43,651 nucleotides of DNA. Origin: an uncultured Bradyrhizobium sp. GTDB lineage: Bacteria; Pseudomonadota; Alphaproteobacteria; Rhizobiales; Xanthobacteraceae. Of the stretch, positions 8,201-15,771 are shown piece by piece. The stretch covers positions 1-43,651 of the forward strand of contig NZ_CANSMR010000044.1 in assembly GCF_947648125.1 (NCBI RefSeq). Reading direction: 5' to 3'. Both the position numbers and the translations under genes were made by a program. Under the pieces are notes generated by a model. The model searched no databases and was not told where the DNA came from. It saw only the letters and a program-made list of their open reading frames with translations. Within the stretch, counting starts at the first letter, position 1. Every line of letters starts with the position of its first letter.

Positions 8201-10333
8201 GAGGTCGGCGGGTTGCACGGCGGCCAGCGCGGCAATGTTGCGTTCGAGAGAGGGATCGAGCGCGGCAGCCGCCTCCGCCGTCTTCAGCTTGTCGCGAACG
8301 TGACCCGATAAATACGCGTCGGCAGTCTTCCACGAGCCGTCGGCGGGATCGCGGAAGATCGCGCTACCGAGTTCGGCAACGACGTCCTCCGTGGCGCGGT
8401 GCAGCAGTTCCGCAATGTGATCGACATCGACATGCCCGCGCTCGTTGAGGACGACGGCGAGGGCGTCCACCGCGCTGGCGATGACCGGCGCCGCCGGCGG
8501 GGCAATCACGCGCTCGGTGAAGAGGGGACCGGGCTTCGCCGTGTTCGTCTCCAGGTCATAGTCTTCGATTGAGGCCACGAGCCAGCAATCGGGATCGTCG
8601 AGGAATGGCTGGATGTTCGGCCGGCGATGCGTCTCCCGCACTTCGCCGGTATCCTCGTCTTCCGTCATGGAGACGGTCGTGAAATTGATCGGCCCGAAGT
8701 CGCGGACGAAGCTCGACCAGGCGATGCGCAGGCGGACCTGCGCGTCCTTCCACGGCCGGTCGAGCTCTTGGGCTTTCAGAACCTCCCGCACGGCGTCACG
8801 GATCGGGATCAGCTTACGAATGACGCGGACGTGCTTCTCCGGAATGCCGTCGGCGCTGCGACCCTTGCGAGCTCTCACCTCGACAGGCTCGCCGTCGAGC
8901 ACCTGCATCAGGCCGTGCGCCTTGTCGAAGAAATAGCTGCCCTCGCGAACATGCCGATCGCATGGAAGATTAACGCCAGAGGGACCGATTGCATCGTCCA
9001 GTTCGGGATCGACGACCTCGGGCTCGCCGTCATAGATCGCCGCCGGAAGGAGACCGATCGCGGCTAAAAGTGCTGCGTCGAGCTCCTGGTCCTCGCGCGG
9101 TCGGCATGTGTAAGTCTCGCCAAAGGGGCCGGAGGCGAGCGCATGCGTGCCGAGCACGAACTGCGGATGCTTCGCGAACCAGCGGTTCACGCGGATAGCG
9201 CCTTCGTCATCTGTCGCCGGGCGGACCTCGTCGAGATCGAGCCACGACAGATCGCCTTCCGCGTCGCCGATCTTGCGCTTGCGGAAGAACAGGACATCGA
9301 CGACGACGTCGGTGCCAGCGCTGGCGCTGAAGCTGCCGTCAGGCAGTCGGATCGCGGCGATCAGGTCCGCCGACTTGGCGATATGTGCGCGTGCGGCGGT
9401 GTCCGCCTTGTCCATCGTGCCCGCACTCGTGACGAAGGCGGCCAACGCCCCCGGCTTCAGCAGGTCGATCGCCCGCGCGATGAAGTAGTCATGCAGGCGC
9501 AGACCCATGGATCGATACGCACGATCCGAGCGCACAGTCCGATCGGAGAACGGCGGATTGCCGATCGCGAGGTCGAAGTTCGCTGGCAATTCGGTGCGTG
9601 CAAAATCGCCAGCGATGATGCGCGCCCGTGGCTGCAATAGCCGCACGATGCGCGCCGTCACGGGATCAAGTTCGATTCCCGTGACATGGGAGATCGCACG
9701 CAGCCCCTCAGGCATCAGCGCCGGAAACAGACCCGTCCCAATACCGGGCTCAAGCACACGGCCGCCGCGCCAGCCGAATCTGCGAAGGCCTGTCCAGATC
9801 GCGCGGATAATGAACTCCGGCGTAAAGTGTGCATACTGGGTGCAGCGGGCGAGCGAGGCGTGGTCGAGATCGTCGACAGCGCCCTGCAGATCCTCCCCGA
9901 TCGCCTCCCAACCCTTGCGAAAATCCGTCTCGCGCGGCCGCCGGAACACGAAGTTGGCAAGTTCGGACGCGCCGAATCCCGTGAAACAAATGAGCTTCGC
10001 TTGCTCCTCGGCGGTCGCAGGCCGCGCATCAGCGTTGACGGTCGCGGCAAGGCGAATGGCCGCGATGTTGTCGCGGGCGCGGTCCTTCCAGCCCTTCGCC
10101 AGGGTGCGGTCGCCGGCGAGATGAAAGTTCGTTCCGCGTTCACGGCACGTGGCTGCCGTCGTGCGGCCAACCGCCGCGACGGCAGCAGCCGCGGGCGCGA
10201 TTGCCGACGAGTCGGGATCGTCGGTGTCCGGGCCCGCCGCGCTGTCGGCGAAGGCGGTCACGCCGAGGCCGAGACCGGACGACAGTGCGGTGCTGCCGAA
10301 CAGATCGAGAGTGAAGGGATCATCTTGCGCCAT
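5234..10333 (-). CDS. giant DNA methylase-SNF2 helicase, 1699 aa
   Basis: An N-terminal adenine-N6 methyltransferase domain has the SAM-binding motif LEPGIGTG (about residue 192) and the catalytic motif NPPF (about 259). A C-terminal superfamily 2 helicase has a Walker A-like motif VGAGKTMTM (about 891), a DEAQ box (about 1049), SGTPITNT (motif III type) and motif VI around QREGRIVRQG (about 1404). Coiled-coil-like charged sequence ends the protein. This architecture resembles plasmid and phage methylase-helicases, including P1 DarB, which protects transferred DNA from restriction; a similar role here is inference. The start at 10333 has AAGGAG. It is the largest gene of the window, cytoplasmic, and lies between a 64-aa protein and the ParB-like gene. 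Confidence 0.9.
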   Translation of the reverse strand: MAQDDPFTLDLFGSTALSSGLGLGVTAFADSAAGPDTDDPDSSAIAPAAAAVAAVGRTTAATCRERGTNFHLAGDRTLAKGWKDRARDNIAAIRLAATVNADARPATAEEQAKLICFTGFGASELANFVFRRPRETDFRKGWEAIGEDLQGAVDDLDHASLARCTQYAHFTPEFIIRAIWTGLRRFGWRGGRVLEPGIGTGLFPALMPEGLRAISHVTGIELDPVTARIVRLLQPRARIIAGDFARTELPANFDLAIGNPPFSDRTVRSDRAYRSMGLRLHDYFIARAIDLLKPGALAAFVTSAGTMDKADTAARAHIAKSADLIAAIRLPDGSFSASAGTDVVVDVLFFRKRKIGDAEGDLSWLDLDEVRPATDDEGAIRVNRWFAKHPQFVLGTHALASGPFGETYTCRPREDQELDAALLAAIGLLPAAIYDGEPEVVDPELDDAIGPSGVNLPCDRHVREGSYFFDKAHGLMQVLDGEPVEVRARKGRSADGIPEKHVRVIRKLIPIRDAVREVLKAQELDRPWKDAQVRLRIAWSSFVRDFGPINFTTVSMTEDEDTGEVRETHRRPNIQPFLDDPDCWLVASIEDYDLETNTAKPGPLFTERVIAPPAAPVIASAVDALAVVLNERGHVDVDHIAELLHRATEDVVAELGSAIFRDPADGSWKTADAYLSGHVRDKLKTAEAAAALDPSLERNIAALAAVQPADLKPSDITARLGAPWIPAADVVAFVKETMDADIKIHHMPKLASWTVEARQLGWSAAGTSEWGTDRRHAGELLADALNSRVPQIFDTVKDGDSERRVLNVVDTEAAKTKLAKIKDAFQRWIWSDPDRTDRLARVYNDRFNNIAPRAFDGSHLKLPGASGAFVLYGHQKRGIWRIISAGSTYLAHAVGAGKTMTMAAAVMEQRRLGLIAKAMLVVPGHCLAQAAREFLALYPNARILVADETNFTLAKRHRFLSRAATATWDAIIITHSAFRFIAVPSAFEQQMIHDELELYETLLTKVESDDRVSRKRLERLKEGLQERLESLSTRKDDLLTISEIGVDQIIVDEAQEFRKLSFATNMSTLKGVDPNGSQRAWDLYVKSRFVETKNPGRALVLASGTPITNTLGEMFSVQRYLGYAALSERGLHEFDAWASTFGDVSTELELQPSGKYKPVTRFATFVNVPELIAMFRSFADVVMPEDLRQYVKVPSISTGKRQILTAKPSAAFKRYQALLGERIKAIEERDRAPEPGDDILLSVITDGRHAAIDLRLVDPDNDNEADNKLNQLVGNAFRIWSETSERSYVRSDGKPFDLPGAAQMIFSDLGTISVEKSRGFSAYRWIRDELVRMGVPASEIAFMQDYKKSDAKQRLFGDVRAGKVRFLIGSSETMGTGVNAQLRLKALHHLDVPWLPSQIEQREGRIVRQGNQHDEVDIFAYATEGSLDAQMWQNNERKARFIAAALSGDTSIRRLEDMGESQANQFAMAKAIASGDPRLMLKAGLEADIARLERLRAAHIDDQHAVRRQVRDAERDIEYSTRRIGEIGQDIARRRPTAGDAFTMTVTGDTHGERKLAGRALLKEILTLVQLQQEGESVIAAIGGFDVEYSGERFGRDGYRYTTMLQRTGADYEIELPVTVTPLGAIARLEHALDDFEGERERFSQRLADARRRLASYQSRDGGDFAFAGELAEKRRQLAEVEKALAEDGESAGDMAAAA

Positions 10334-10368
10334 TGGAATCTCCTTGTGATGAAGGCACGCGCCATCGC

Positions 10369-10390
10369 CCCGCCGCTCGTGCGCGGCGGG
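10369..10390 (-). repeat. 8-bp stem hairpin before methylase gene
   Basis: Perfect CCCGCCGC / GCGGCGGG stem with a 6-base loop, 36 nt upstream of the methylase-helicase start. No T-run follows, so it is more likely an mRNA structure than a terminator. Confidence 0.6.
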
Positions 10391-10434
10391 ATGCGAGACG
10401 TGCCGGGATGGACGGGACAGGCCCTGATGGGGTC

Positions 10435-10629
10435 TCAGAGCCGGAAGGTGCGGACGAGCTCCTGGTGCCTTTGATGGCAGCCGAGCATTTCGCGGTAGAA
10501 GCGCTTGCGCGCTTCTCTCATCGCTGAGCCACGGCGATGTTTCCTGGCGATGCGGGTGTTGGCGGCCCGCACGACATCGCGCCACGACGCAAAGACATGG
10601 ACGCGAAGGCGATCATAGGTGCCTTGCAT
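10435..10629 (-). CDS. small basic protein, 64 aa
   Basis: Very basic (about one third Arg/Lys/His), probably all helical. It contains WRDVVRAANTRIARKHRR followed by EARKRFYREML. The start at 10629 has a GAAGGAGC site; its reading frame overlaps nothing else on this strand, and it begins 16 bp after the DUF1419 stop. Composition suggests nucleic-acid binding or a partner of the neighbouring methylase-helicase, but there is no recognised domain. Proteins of this size are common beside DUF1419 genes on rhizobial plasmids, from memory. Confidence 0.65.
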   Translation of the reverse strand: MQGTYDRLRVHVFASWRDVVRAANTRIARKHRRGSAMREARKRFYREMLGCHQRHQELVRTFRL

Positions 10630-10645
10630 GGGACCGCTCCTTCGC

Positions 10646-11248
10646 TCAGGCCGCGAGCGGCGGAAGGTGGCGGAGCTGCACGGGCAGCTTGGCGGCGATC
10701 TCGTCATCCGTGAGATCATCGAGGAGCTTCAGCACCGTCCCGACGCTTCCGCAAAACACCAGCACCGTGCGCTTGCCCTGCAACGCCGCGGGCCAGCGCG
10801 GACCGGCGTAGCCGCGATAGTCATCATGGGTGCTCGACCAGATGTGATCGAGGCGCTCGTCGCGCGTCATGGCGCGGATCGGCCGGGACTCGCGCTCGAC
10901 GATCGCCTGCTTCATGCGCTCGGGCGAGCCACGATCGGAAAGATCGCAATAGCCGTGGAAGAAGCGCTGGCGACCATCGATCCAGAGCGAGAAGAAGATG
11001 CTGGTGACATTGCCCGTCATGAATTCGCGCATCGCGAACATGTCGGCGCGCATCCACAGCGGCGGCAGAATCTCGAGCATATAGTCATGCTCGGGCTCAG
11101 CGATCTCGAACCATTCGCCGGCGAACAGATGACCCGCGTCGCCCTCGGCGTACGCCGGATCGCCGCGATGGCGGTTGAACATGCGATACATTTCCGGACG
11201 CGTCGCGACGCCTTCGAAGATCTTGCGAATGGTGAATGAGGTGTGCAT
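10646..11248 (-). CDS. DUF1419 domain protein, 200 aa
   Basis: Matches, from memory, the DUF1419 family of rhizobial plasmids: conserved stretches include RKIFEGVATRPEMYRMF, LFAGEWFEI, HDYMLEILPPLW, MFAMREFMTG, FFHGYCDL and RDERLDHIWSSTHDDYRGY. The function is unknown and there is no export signal. The C-terminal part (about residues 150-200) adds a region with VLVFCGSV and an acidic helix. The start at 11248 has an AAGGAG site placed right after a 7-bp hairpin (11260-11279), with the first copy of the intergenic repeat family further upstream. Confidence 0.82.
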   Translation of the reverse strand: MHTSFTIRKIFEGVATRPEMYRMFNRHRGDPAYAEGDAGHLFAGEWFEIAEPEHDYMLEILPPLWMRADMFAMREFMTGNVTSIFFSLWIDGRQRFFHGYCDLSDRGSPERMKQAIVERESRPIRAMTRDERLDHIWSSTHDDYRGYAGPRWPAALQGKRTVLVFCGSVGTVLKLLDDLTDDEIAAKLPVQLRHLPPLAA

Positions 11249-11259
11249 CGGCGGCTCCT

Positions 11260-11279
11260 TTCAGCCTGGCCGGGCTGAA
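11260..11279 (-). promoter_or_regulatory. hairpin abutting the DUF1419 gene ribosome binding site
   Basis: TTCAGCC / GGCTGAA 7-bp stem with a 6-base loop. On the coding (minus) strand its 3' arm runs directly into the AAGGAG ribosome binding site, 12 nt before the start, so folding could change ribosome access. Confidence 0.55.
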
Positions 11280-11333
11280 GCGCGAGCGATCCGCCTGATC
11301 TCCTCATCACTTCAGTCCTTCGTCACACCTCCT

Positions 11334-11420
11334 CGGCGGCCGCCTCTCCGGTCCGGCAGGTCAAGGGCCGCGGCACGCGGGCGAAGCTTTACCCTTGACG
11401 CGCCGGCCGGGCATGCGGCA
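11334..11420 (-). repeat. intergenic structured repeat, copy 1
   Basis: First of three homologous ~87-bp copies. It starts with GGCGGCCGCCTCTCCGGT, shared exactly with copy 3. The arms at 11348-11367 and 11392-11410 pair along ~19 positions with one bulge and two mismatches, centred on TCAAGGG / CCCTTGA. The loop contains GCCGCGG and GCGGGCGAAGC, and the 3' flank is GCATGCGGCA. It lies between the DUF5983 gene stop and the DUF1419 gene start (86 nt upstream of the latter). Confidence 0.85.
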
Positions 11421-11538
11421 GCGGGGTTTCCATTTTCTTCTTTGCAACTCCCCTCTGGTTTTCCGCTGTTCTGCGCCGCCCCGCGCCCATCGGCCGCGTC
11501 TGCATGCGCGTCTTGCGCAAACAACGTCATGGGCCGCA

Positions 11539-11829
11539 TCACCAATCGTGGCTCGGCAGGGCCTCAACGAGATCGCCATCACAATCGAAGAGGATGTAGT
11601 CGAAGCCATGCTTGCGTCCCCATGTCATGACGCCGAAGAGGTCGTCAGGGATCGGGTCCGGCCCCTGGTCGTTCTCTTCATGGGCATAGACGAACCACCC
11701 GTAGTCGCCGTAGGGCCCGCCGACGCACGGCCACTCTTTGGCCGGCGTCGCGTCGAGGGTGTGCGCCGTCAGCTCGGTGAGGTGCGCGGTTGAGACGACG
11801 ACGAAATTGCGGATATCGGGATTGCTCAT
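11539..11829 (-). CDS. DUF5983-family protein, 96 aa
   Basis: Matches the small family I know as DUF5983 (function unknown): STAHLTELTAHTLD near the N-terminus, WPCVGGPYGDYGWFVYAHE in the middle, and IPDDLFGVMTWGRKHGF with FDCDGD near the end. It is acidic and soluble with no export signal. The start at 11829 is chosen over the longer frame to 11958 because of a TGAGGAG site and conservation beginning there. It lies 31 bp downstream of the DUF6915-like gene in the same train. Confidence 0.82.
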   Translation of the reverse strand: MSNPDIRNFVVVSTAHLTELTAHTLDATPAKEWPCVGGPYGDYGWFVYAHEENDQGPDPIPDDLFGVMTWGRKHGFDYILFDCDGDLVEALPSHDW

Positions 11830-11860
11830 GGTTCTTCTCCTCAAGGATTGACGATGGGTT

Positions 11861-12523
11861 TCAGTCGAGACCGAGCTTCTGCGGCGAAGTCGCCTGAAGC
11901 ATCCAGCGGGCGCCTTTGATCCGACGCAGCACATCGATGGCTGCCGGAACGCGGCCAAGCACCCTCTGCACGTGGCGCTCTGCCACCACGCGCGTCGGCA
12001 CGCACCGGTCGCCGCCGATATCGAGCGCGGGTCCGAAGCGGCTCTCGGCCTCGAAGATGCCGAAGCTGTGATGGCGAAACAGCAGGTGCTCGGCGCCGGC
12101 GCACCAGCTCTGCGTCGCTAGGAACCAGTCGTGCAGAGCGCGATAATGCCCGGGCTCGCCGCCAAATCGCTGCGCGCTGGACACCGCAAGTTCGGTGGCT
12201 TCGCACGTCTCCTGTGGAAGCCAATCCGGCGCATCGAGGTCGATCAGCCAGTCGCACGCCTGAGAGATGATGCCGCAATCCTCGTCGAGGTGCTGAAGTC
12301 CGACTTGCCGAAGATCGACCTTGGCGCCGTCGCTGTTCTGGATCGTGGGCCCAAAGATGGCGAATGCTTCCTTGACGCCCTCGAGGTGATGCCGCAGCGC
12401 GCGATGCGTGAATCGGCACTGGATCGATTTCGTCGCATCGAACCAGGCATGGCAGGGATAGTAGTCCTGCCATTGTCCGCCAAAGCGACGTGCGGACGAG
12501 CGTGCGTGATCGTAGGGGTGCAT
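11861..12523 (-). CDS. DUF6915-like protein with internal duplication, 220 aa
   Basis: The first ~100 residues fit a small plasmid family I know as DUF6915 (HPYDHARSS, WFDATKS, RHHLEGV, FGPTI). The second half repeats the same pattern: SSARRFGG and SSAQRFGG, HAWFDATKS and HDWFLATQS, RALRHH and LLFRHH, FGPTI and FGPAL. So the protein is two diverged copies of one domain. The start at 12523 has an AAGGAGG site; the longer frame to 12742 overlaps the PcfJ-like gene and is rejected. The conserved His, Trp and Asp residues suggest a possible metal or active site, unproven. Confidence 0.82.
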   Translation of the reverse strand: MHPYDHARSSARRFGGQWQDYYPCHAWFDATKSIQCRFTHRALRHHLEGVKEAFAIFGPTIQNSDGAKVDLRQVGLQHLDEDCGIISQACDWLIDLDAPDWLPQETCEATELAVSSAQRFGGEPGHYRALHDWFLATQSWCAGAEHLLFRHHSFGIFEAESRFGPALDIGGDRCVPTRVVAERHVQRVLGRVPAAIDVLRRIKGARWMLQATSPQKLGLD

Positions 12524-12561
12524 GATTGCCTCCTTGGAGTTGTGGGTGTGAAGGGACGGGG

Positions 12562-14355
12562 TCAGCGCCGGGACGCAGAGGGCTTCCCGAGCAGCGCCGC
12601 GAAGGCCCGGTCGATGGTGTCGACCAGACCGCTCTCGACGCACCAGAGATCGAAGCTTGACGGCGCCGGACGCGGCAGGAGCGGCCGGTAGAGCGGATAG
12701 GCTTCGCGCGCGTGATCCAATGGCAGCGCGTCGCTGCGCCACGCATAATCGCCGCGCTTGTGCATGCGCCGGCGATAGCGGGCCAGCGTCACGTCGTTCA
12801 TGGCATGGGCCTGCGAACGCACATCGCGCAGGAAGTCGCGAAGCACATCATGCAGATCATCGGCCGGTCGGGTATTCCGGATCGCCTTGAATTGACCGAC
12901 CTTCAGCGCCGGTGCCTCGATCGGCCCTTCGAGCGCGACCTCGACCGTCGCGGCGCGGCGGCCGTCACGGCGCACCGACAGGATTTGCGTATCGCCGCGA
13001 CGGCAGACATCATAATAGCCGCCGACGCAATGCTGCATCTCGTTGCCCTCGATCACCAGATCGCTGGCCGAGGTCAGCGCAACAACGTCGTAGCGGCCAT
13101 CGCACGATCGCCAGGGCGCACAGAGCGCCGGCCAGCCGGGTCGCTCCGCCGTATGCTCGTGGCGCAGCGCCGAGAGCGACGCGGCGCGGCGATGCCAGAG
13201 CGCGGCCGCTTCCTGGAACGCCTTCGGCTTGCGCGTCCCGACGATGGCCTGATGCAGACCGAGAAGGAATGCGCGATAGTCCATGCTGCCGCGTCGACTT
13301 GGTGGAAAATCGAGTTCGTTCACGAATTGTGCGATGACAGTGTCGCGCGAAACGGCGGCCGGTCTGCGATTGGTAACGAGCGGACGCAGGATGTCGTCCT
13401 TCAGCGCGAGGATGGCGTCTTGAACGCCCGCTTCCTTTTCCTCGAGATAGTCGGGACGGATCAGATGCGTGCGAGGCGATCCGAGCCACGGCGATTTTTG
13501 CCACACGGCCGGTCGTTCCGGCTGGCCGGCGCCCGGCCATTGATGGCGCGGGACCGAATACGTCTTGAGGCGCCGTGCTGCGACCGCGAAATCGTCCCAT
13601 TGCTCGATCGATGCACGCATGTCGCGCGCGCCGCGAAACGCGCGCAGCTCGGCCTCCGTCAATCCAAGATGTCCAGCAAGCGCCGGCGTCAGTGGTTCGC
13701 CGCGATCGATGATCTGCGTGATGGCCGGCTCTCGCAACACGGAGACGAGGCTCCCGAAGAGGCGCCCAGCTTGCGCGCGTCGGATCAGGATGTCTGGCCG
13801 GGATGGATCGCCGGAGAGCTGCGGCACGAGCAACCACTCGGCCTGCACAGTGAGGCCGCGCGACAAGAAAGCAGCCTGGGGCGCATCGCGCTCCAGCACA
13901 GCGCGGAGGTGCTGCGTGCAGAGCTCCTCGACGCGCTTGTGAACGCGCGTTAGCGCAGTGCCGACACTTTCGGATATCCGCGTGAGTTCGACTTCGCACG
14001 CGCCGCCGTTGAGAAGGTCCGCCATCAGAAGGGCGTAACCCCAATCGTCAAGGCGGGCCGAAATGTCGAGCTGCGTCTCGCCACGCGCCCGGCGCGCGAC
14101 GTCGCTCACGACACAGGCGATATGATTCAGCAACTCCGCCGCGGGACCTTGCGCCGATGGCGTCGGATCAACGTGAAGCTCGGCTTCGAGGCAGTTGTCA
14201 TACACTTCCGCGTCGAGCTGGGCCTGTGATAGCGCCATCAGCGCGACCAACCCCGCGACACGAGTATCCGCCCTACGGCGAGCGAGGGCTTCGCAGCAAC
14301 CGACAAGCGTCTCGAACGCGGAAGTTTCGAGCATGGACCAGGTGGAGGCGTTCAT
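12562..14355 (-). CDS. PcfJ-like protein, 597 aa
   Basis: The C-terminal half contains the PcfJ signature: DLVIEGNEMQHCVGGYYD at about residues 433-450, followed by ILSVRRDGRRAATVEV and VGQFKAIRN. The N-terminal ~250 residues are helical and Ala/Leu-rich, with no recognised domain. PcfJ was named from the enterococcal pCF10 conjugation region, but its biochemical role is not settled. The start overlaps the upstream stop as ATGA, so the two are coupled. The length fits alphaproteobacterial PcfJ-domain proteins. The family call is secure; the function is not. Confidence 0.82.
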   Translation of the reverse strand: MNASTWSMLETSAFETLVGCCEALARRRADTRVAGLVALMALSQAQLDAEVYDNCLEAELHVDPTPSAQGPAAELLNHIACVVSDVARRARGETQLDISARLDDWGYALLMADLLNGGACEVELTRISESVGTALTRVHKRVEELCTQHLRAVLERDAPQAAFLSRGLTVQAEWLLVPQLSGDPSRPDILIRRAQAGRLFGSLVSVLREPAITQIIDRGEPLTPALAGHLGLTEAELRAFRGARDMRASIEQWDDFAVAARRLKTYSVPRHQWPGAGQPERPAVWQKSPWLGSPRTHLIRPDYLEEKEAGVQDAILALKDDILRPLVTNRRPAAVSRDTVIAQFVNELDFPPSRRGSMDYRAFLLGLHQAIVGTRKPKAFQEAAALWHRRAASLSALRHEHTAERPGWPALCAPWRSCDGRYDVVALTSASDLVIEGNEMQHCVGGYYDVCRRGDTQILSVRRDGRRAATVEVALEGPIEAPALKVGQFKAIRNTRPADDLHDVLRDFLRDVRSQAHAMNDVTLARYRRRMHKRGDYAWRSDALPLDHAREAYPLYRPLLPRPAPSSFDLWCVESGLVDTIDRAFAALLGKPSASRR

Positions 14356-14783
14356 GGCCGCACCTCGCCGTTCTCAGCGTCATCATCGTCGGCGTCGAAA
14401 TCCTCGTCCTCGAATTCCTCCTCGTCGTTTTCGTCGCCATAGTCGCCCTCATCGCGAAACGTCATGTCGCATTCGAAGCGAAGATCCTCATCCTCCTCGA
14501 AGGGCCGAATGGTGACGGTGCCGTAGCCACCCTCGTTGTTGACCCAATCGCCCCCGGGAAGATCGGCGACGAGATCGTCAAGGAGCCACGAGAGCATGCG
14601 TGGCCGGCCTGAGCCATCGACGCCGGTCGGTATCTCAGGGAGCTTGTCGAGCAAGCGGCCATCGACATGCTGAATCCGCTCCAGCGTCGAATCACCCGAG
14701 TCGCCGCCACCGTCGAGCGCGTATCCCAATTCCTGGATGCCGATCGCGCGCAGGAGCGCGATCGCGATTTCCTTTCTGTCCAT
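14352..14783 (-). CDS. DUF6878-like acidic protein, 143 aa
   Basis: The N-terminal ~100 residues resemble the small plasmid family DUF6878 (ALDGGGDSGDSTLERI, then DWVNNEGGYGTVTI). The last ~45 residues are almost entirely Asp and Glu, a DNA-mimic-like composition, although it is too short to conclude that. The start at 14783 has an AAGGG/AAGG site and sits 19 nt after a hairpin (14802-14818), with copy 2 of the intergenic repeat just upstream. It is coupled to the PcfJ-like gene by ATGA. Confidence 0.72.
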   Translation of the reverse strand: MDRKEIAIALLRAIGIQELGYALDGGGDSGDSTLERIQHVDGRLLDKLPEIPTGVDGSGRPRMLSWLLDDLVADLPGGDWVNNEGGYGTVTIRPFEEDEDLRFECDMTFRDEGDYGDENDEEEFEDEDFDADDDDAENGEVRP

Positions 14784-14801
14784 TGCCTTGCCCTTTTCTG
14801 A

Positions 14802-14818
14802 AGATGTTGCAGACATCT
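14802..14818 (-). promoter_or_regulatory. hairpin 19 nt before a start, conserved with 16199-16215
   Basis: AGATGT / ACATCT 6-bp perfect stem with a 5-base loop (CTGCA on the coding strand). The equivalent hairpin at 16199-16215 keeps the TGCA loop but has a GGGTGT / ACACCC stem, so two base pairs changed together. Confidence 0.65.
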
Positions 14819-14820
14819 CC

Positions 14821-14908
14821 AGGCGGGCCGCATCACAGGTCCGGCGGGTCAGGGGCTGCGGAACGCAGGCGAAGCGGACCCTTGACGCGCCGGACGGACA
14901 TGCGGCAA
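14821..14908 (-). repeat. intergenic structured repeat, copy 2
   Basis: Second copy of the family. The arms at 14839-14855 and 14879-14895 pair along ~17 positions, with one G-T and one mismatch. It shares the GCGAAGC loop segment, CCCTTGACGCGCCG and the ATGCGGCA flank with copy 1. It lies between the DUF4326 gene stop and the start of the DUF6878-like gene, beginning 38 nt upstream of that start. Confidence 0.85.
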
Positions 14909-14948
14909 CGGTTCATCCGCCCTATTTCTCCTTCCGCGCCTCCTCCGC

Positions 14949-15257
14949 TCACGCGGCTGTATTGACTGCGCGCCACCATGCGATCCGCGCGTCGCGCGTC
15001 GCATTTGCGAGCCGAAGCAGCAAATCGCCGTGGCACGCCCGCGGCGCGCAGAAGCAGACGAGGTCGCGGCCACGCAGCTCGTCGAGCCCGCGCAACAGAT
15101 CGTGTTGATCTGCAAGCCAGCGTTCGTATTTCGCAATCACGGCCGATCGGCTGCCGTCGGGGCCGATCCGAAACGGATTGCCCCATTTCGAGCCGCGACC
15201 GATATAGACGGCGCCTGCCGGAATCCCCGCGTGATGTTTGTTGAGAACCCTGCACAT
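14949..15257 (-). CDS. DUF4326 domain protein, 102 aa
   Basis: Matches DUF4326: VYIGRGSKWGNPF near the N-terminus and LVCFCAPRACHGDLLL near the C-terminus, the two hallmark stretches of that family. The Cys-x-Cys...Cys-His cluster suggests metal binding. The biochemical function is unknown. The start at 15257 has a GGAGC site; longer frames to 15728 run through the structured intergenic region and are rejected. Found widely on phages and plasmids, consistent with an accessory element. Confidence 0.85.
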   Translation of the reverse strand: MCRVLNKHHAGIPAGAVYIGRGSKWGNPFRIGPDGSRSAVIAKYERWLADQHDLLRGLDELRGRDLVCFCAPRACHGDLLLRLANATRDARIAWWRAVNTAA

Positions 15258-15297
15258 TGTCCGTCGCTCCTGACCGCGTTGCGTTGGATGCGCGGCC

Positions 15298-15378
15298 GGA
15301 CGCAGCCAGGCCTTGCCTGTCACGCATCGGGTTCGATGCGGGAACGGCTTGTCCGTTGACTGGCAAGGCGCTGCGTCC
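15298..15378 (-). repeat. four-stem structured intergenic element
   Basis: Nested complementarity: outer stem GGACGCAG (15298-15305) / CTGCGTCC (15371-15378), second stem GCCTTGCC (15310-15317) / GGCAAGGC (15362-15369), and two inner hairpins GCATCG-GGTT-CGATGC (15324-15339) and AACGG-CTTGT-CCGTT (15343-15357). All stems are perfect. It begins 41 nt upstream of the DUF4326 start and is unrelated in sequence to the repeat copies on either side. Confidence 0.75.
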
Positions 15379-15489
15379 AGCGAATGCCCGACGCTTGGCG
15401 GCCAGGACTCGATGGCTCGGCAGGGATTCAAACAATTCACCGGCAAGACGCGACGGACTGCCGTCAGCAGCAACGCGTCGACACGGAGC

Positions 15490-15771
15490 TCACGATTCCG
15501 CCTGGTGCTGAGGCGCGTGGATCCGATCGTCGTCGAATACGACGTCCTCGACGACCGGTTTTCTGCCATCGACCGTGACCCGGTCGATGAAGGCGATGAC
15601 ACCTTCGCGACGTTCGTCGGTATCGATGTGCTCGGGCTGCGCCATCGACGCCATTGCGTTCTTGGCGGCGACCTTGGCTTTGTCGATCGCGTCCGCGTCG
15701 GACGAAGCCTCGATGGTGAGGCTGTCATAAGCCCGGAGCCAAAAGCCGATCTTCACGACATATTCAGTCAT
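15490..15771 (-). CDS. hypothetical small protein, 93 aa
   Basis: Begins MTEYVVKIGFWLRAYDSLTIEA, a beta-rich start typical of small plasmid proteins, followed by a helix rich in Ala and an acidic C-terminal part. The start at 15771 overlaps the upstream stop as ATGA, so it is translationally coupled. There is no export signal or recognised domain. About 230 bp of non-coding sequence with the four-stem element follows its stop. Confidence 0.72.
   Translation of the reverse strand: MTEYVVKIGFWLRAYDSLTIEASSDADAIDKAKVAAKNAMASMAQPEHIDTDERREGVIAFIDRVTVDGRKPVVEDVVFDDDRIHAPQHQAES

Noticed and set aside
12712-13953. 413-aa plus-strand open frame
   Set aside because: Antisense to the PcfJ-like gene.
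15410-15450. tRNA-like GGATTCAAAC stretch
   Set aside because: No matching acceptor, D or anticodon arms can be drawn around it.
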